The notes below the pieces were generated by a model. That model was not told the DNA's origin and searched no databases. It saw only the letters and a program-made list of their open reading frames with translations. From HGM11525 sp045649145 (GTDB lineage: Bacteria > Bacillota > Clostridia > UBA1381), in the NCBI GenBank assembly GCA_045649145.1, contig JAZRPK010000067.1, positions 1 to 14,151 on the forward strand: 14,151 bases of DNA, in the 5' to 3' direction. Shown one piece after another: positions 13,037 to 14,151 of this stretch (the first letter of the stretch is position 1; the number at the start of each line of letters is the position of its first letter). Made by a program: the position numbers and the translations under genes.

Positions 13037-14151
13037 CAAAGGTGTTCATACGAATATGATGCCAACTCGAACCTGACAAAAAAGCAGGGAGGAGGAATAG
13101 AAACTAATTACACGTATAACAACGCAGGAGTAATTACAGAGCTGGAAAGCAAAAGCGGAGATAATGTACTACGCAAATATACGTACGGCTATACTGTAGA
13201 CGGAAACAGAATAACCGATACCGAACAAAACGGTATAGGAAAAACATATGCGTATGATTATCTGGGAAGGCTTACAGAGGAAGTGCACTCAAACGGAAAA
13301 AGCTACAGCTACGAATATGATGCAAGCGGAAACAGAACGTTAATGACCGCAAACGGAGTAACATATTTGTATACATATGATGCAAATAACCGTCTTAAGA
13401 CATCAAGAGAGTCAACAACAGAAGAAGTAGTAGAAGAATACAGCTATGACAAAAACGGAAACCTGACATCGCAGATAACCTACGATATACCGATAGTAAC
13501 ACAGGAGCTAAGTGTAAGTATAGGAATATCAGGACAGGATAACGGAAGCTATAAGCTGTACGATTACGATGACCGAAACAGACTGAAAAAGTCATATACA
13601 GGAACAAGTGTAACCGAATACAACTACAATGCAGACGGGTTAATAAGCCGAGAAAGAGTAAACGGAGAGGAAACGTTTTATGTCTGGGACGGGGAAAATC
13701 TTGTAGGAAGACGTTGGAAAGATAAAGACAAGCTCTATTATGAATACTATGTATATGATATGACCGGAATAACGATGTCGGAGAAGTTCGATAAAACAAA
13801 TTGGACAACGAGAAAGATGACGGAGTATATCAAAAACGGACACGGAGACGTTGTAGGACTTGCAGACGAAACAGGAAGCATAACCAGAAGCTACAGGTAT
13901 GATGCGTTTGGTAATCAATTAAGCACCAATGCAAACGATACCAACCTGTTCCGTTATGCAGGAGAGTTTTATGATAACTCAAACGGACTAATCTACCTGC
14001 GTAACAGGTACTATGACACCGAAATAGGACGTTTCCTTACCGAAGACCCGATAAGAGACGGGTTTAATTGGTATGTGTACTGTGAAAATAACCCTGTGAT
14101 GTTTGTTGACCCTAGGGGATTATATAAGCTACATAAAGATGATAATGGTAA
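13037..14151 (+). CDS. Rhs/YD-repeat protein fragment: 5' part missing, 3' end outside window
   Basis: The frame is open without a stop from 12992 to the window edge, and Rhs-like sequence begins at about 13043 (SYEYDANSNLTKK), directly outside the transposase unit. About ten YD repeats follow (e.g. YDASGNRT, YDKNGNLT, YDDRNRLK), then VWDGENLVG and RYDAFGNQ. The Rhs core terminus comes next: GLIYLRNRYYDTEIGRF, EDPI, and NNPVMFVDPRGL, ending at 14122. In Rhs and WapA-type proteins the variable, usually toxic, tip starts right after the DPxGL motif, so nine tip residues are visible (beginning YKLHKDDNG). There is no N-terminal secretion signal, no start codon with a ribosome binding site (the first in-frame ATG is 13343), and no Rhs sequence left of the RAYT unit. 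It is therefore probably a pseudogene or a displaced Rhs-tip cassette. Codon use is A-rich (GGA, AGA, ATA). Confidence 0.88.

Noticed and set aside
13087..13095. GGGAGGAGG ribosome-binding-like stretch in the Rhs fragment
   Set aside because: No ATG, GTG or TTG in any useful frame lies 5-12 nt downstream; the bases simply encode a glycine run.
13395..13918. Antisense ORFs of 137 and 92 codons opposite the Rhs fragment
   Set aside because: They are mirror frames of YD-repeat codons, lack ribosome binding sites, and contain low-complexity leucine and serine runs.
13043..14122. Repeated short motifs considered as a CRISPR or DNA repeat array
   Set aside because: The repetition is at protein level (YD repeats) with variable spacing and divergent DNA; no identical repeats with unique spacers exist anywhere in the window.

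Overview
The window looks like chromosomal DNA of a low-to-moderate GC Gram-positive bacterium, most likely class Clostridia (Bacillota). The reasons are strong GGAGG-type ribosome binding sites, textbook sigma-A promoters with 17-bp spacers, a T-box leader in front of pheST, the gene order obg-mltG-rsmA-nrdG, and a PheS carrying a four-cysteine insert that is familiar from clostridia. This placement is inference; no 16S rRNA is present.

Layout. Bases 1-569 are the 3' end of feoB (ferrous iron transporter). It converges on a leftward operon through a shared hairpin terminator (568-599). That operon, read right to left, is promoter (4966-4938), phenylalanine T-box leader (4930-4660), pheS (from a TTG start at 4619), pheT, and a DEDDh 3'-5' exonuclease. 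From 5007 rightward there is a promoter and a tight four-gene housekeeping operon: obg (ribosome-assembly GTPase), mltG (peptidoglycan lytic transglycosylase), rsmA (16S rRNA dimethyltransferase) and nrdG (radical-SAM activase). It ends at a terminator (8819-8844) shared with a convergent S24/S26-type peptidase gene. Back-to-back promoters at 9361-9441 drive that peptidase leftward and a SulP-type anion transporter rightward.

From about 11190 the region becomes more accessory. It holds a tRNA-Lys(CTT) with its own promoter and terminator, a small predicted four-helix-bundle gene (DUF2383-like) followed by a 52-codon ORF, and then a RAYT-type (Y1 HUH) transposase gene enclosed by a perfect 26-bp inverted repeat (12148-12173 and 13011-13036). 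Immediately outside the right repeat an Rhs/YD-repeat reading frame begins with no start codon or N-terminal part. It stays open to the window edge and reaches the Rhs core terminus (DPRGL at 14108-14122), so the variable toxin-type tip would lie just beyond the window.

The most interesting part is 12148-14151: a transposase-bearing inverted-repeat unit placed exactly at the broken 5' edge of a polymorphic-toxin-type Rhs gene. Everything left of about 11190 is ordinary core genome, although the T-box operon membership of the exonuclease and the corrected pheS start are worth recording.
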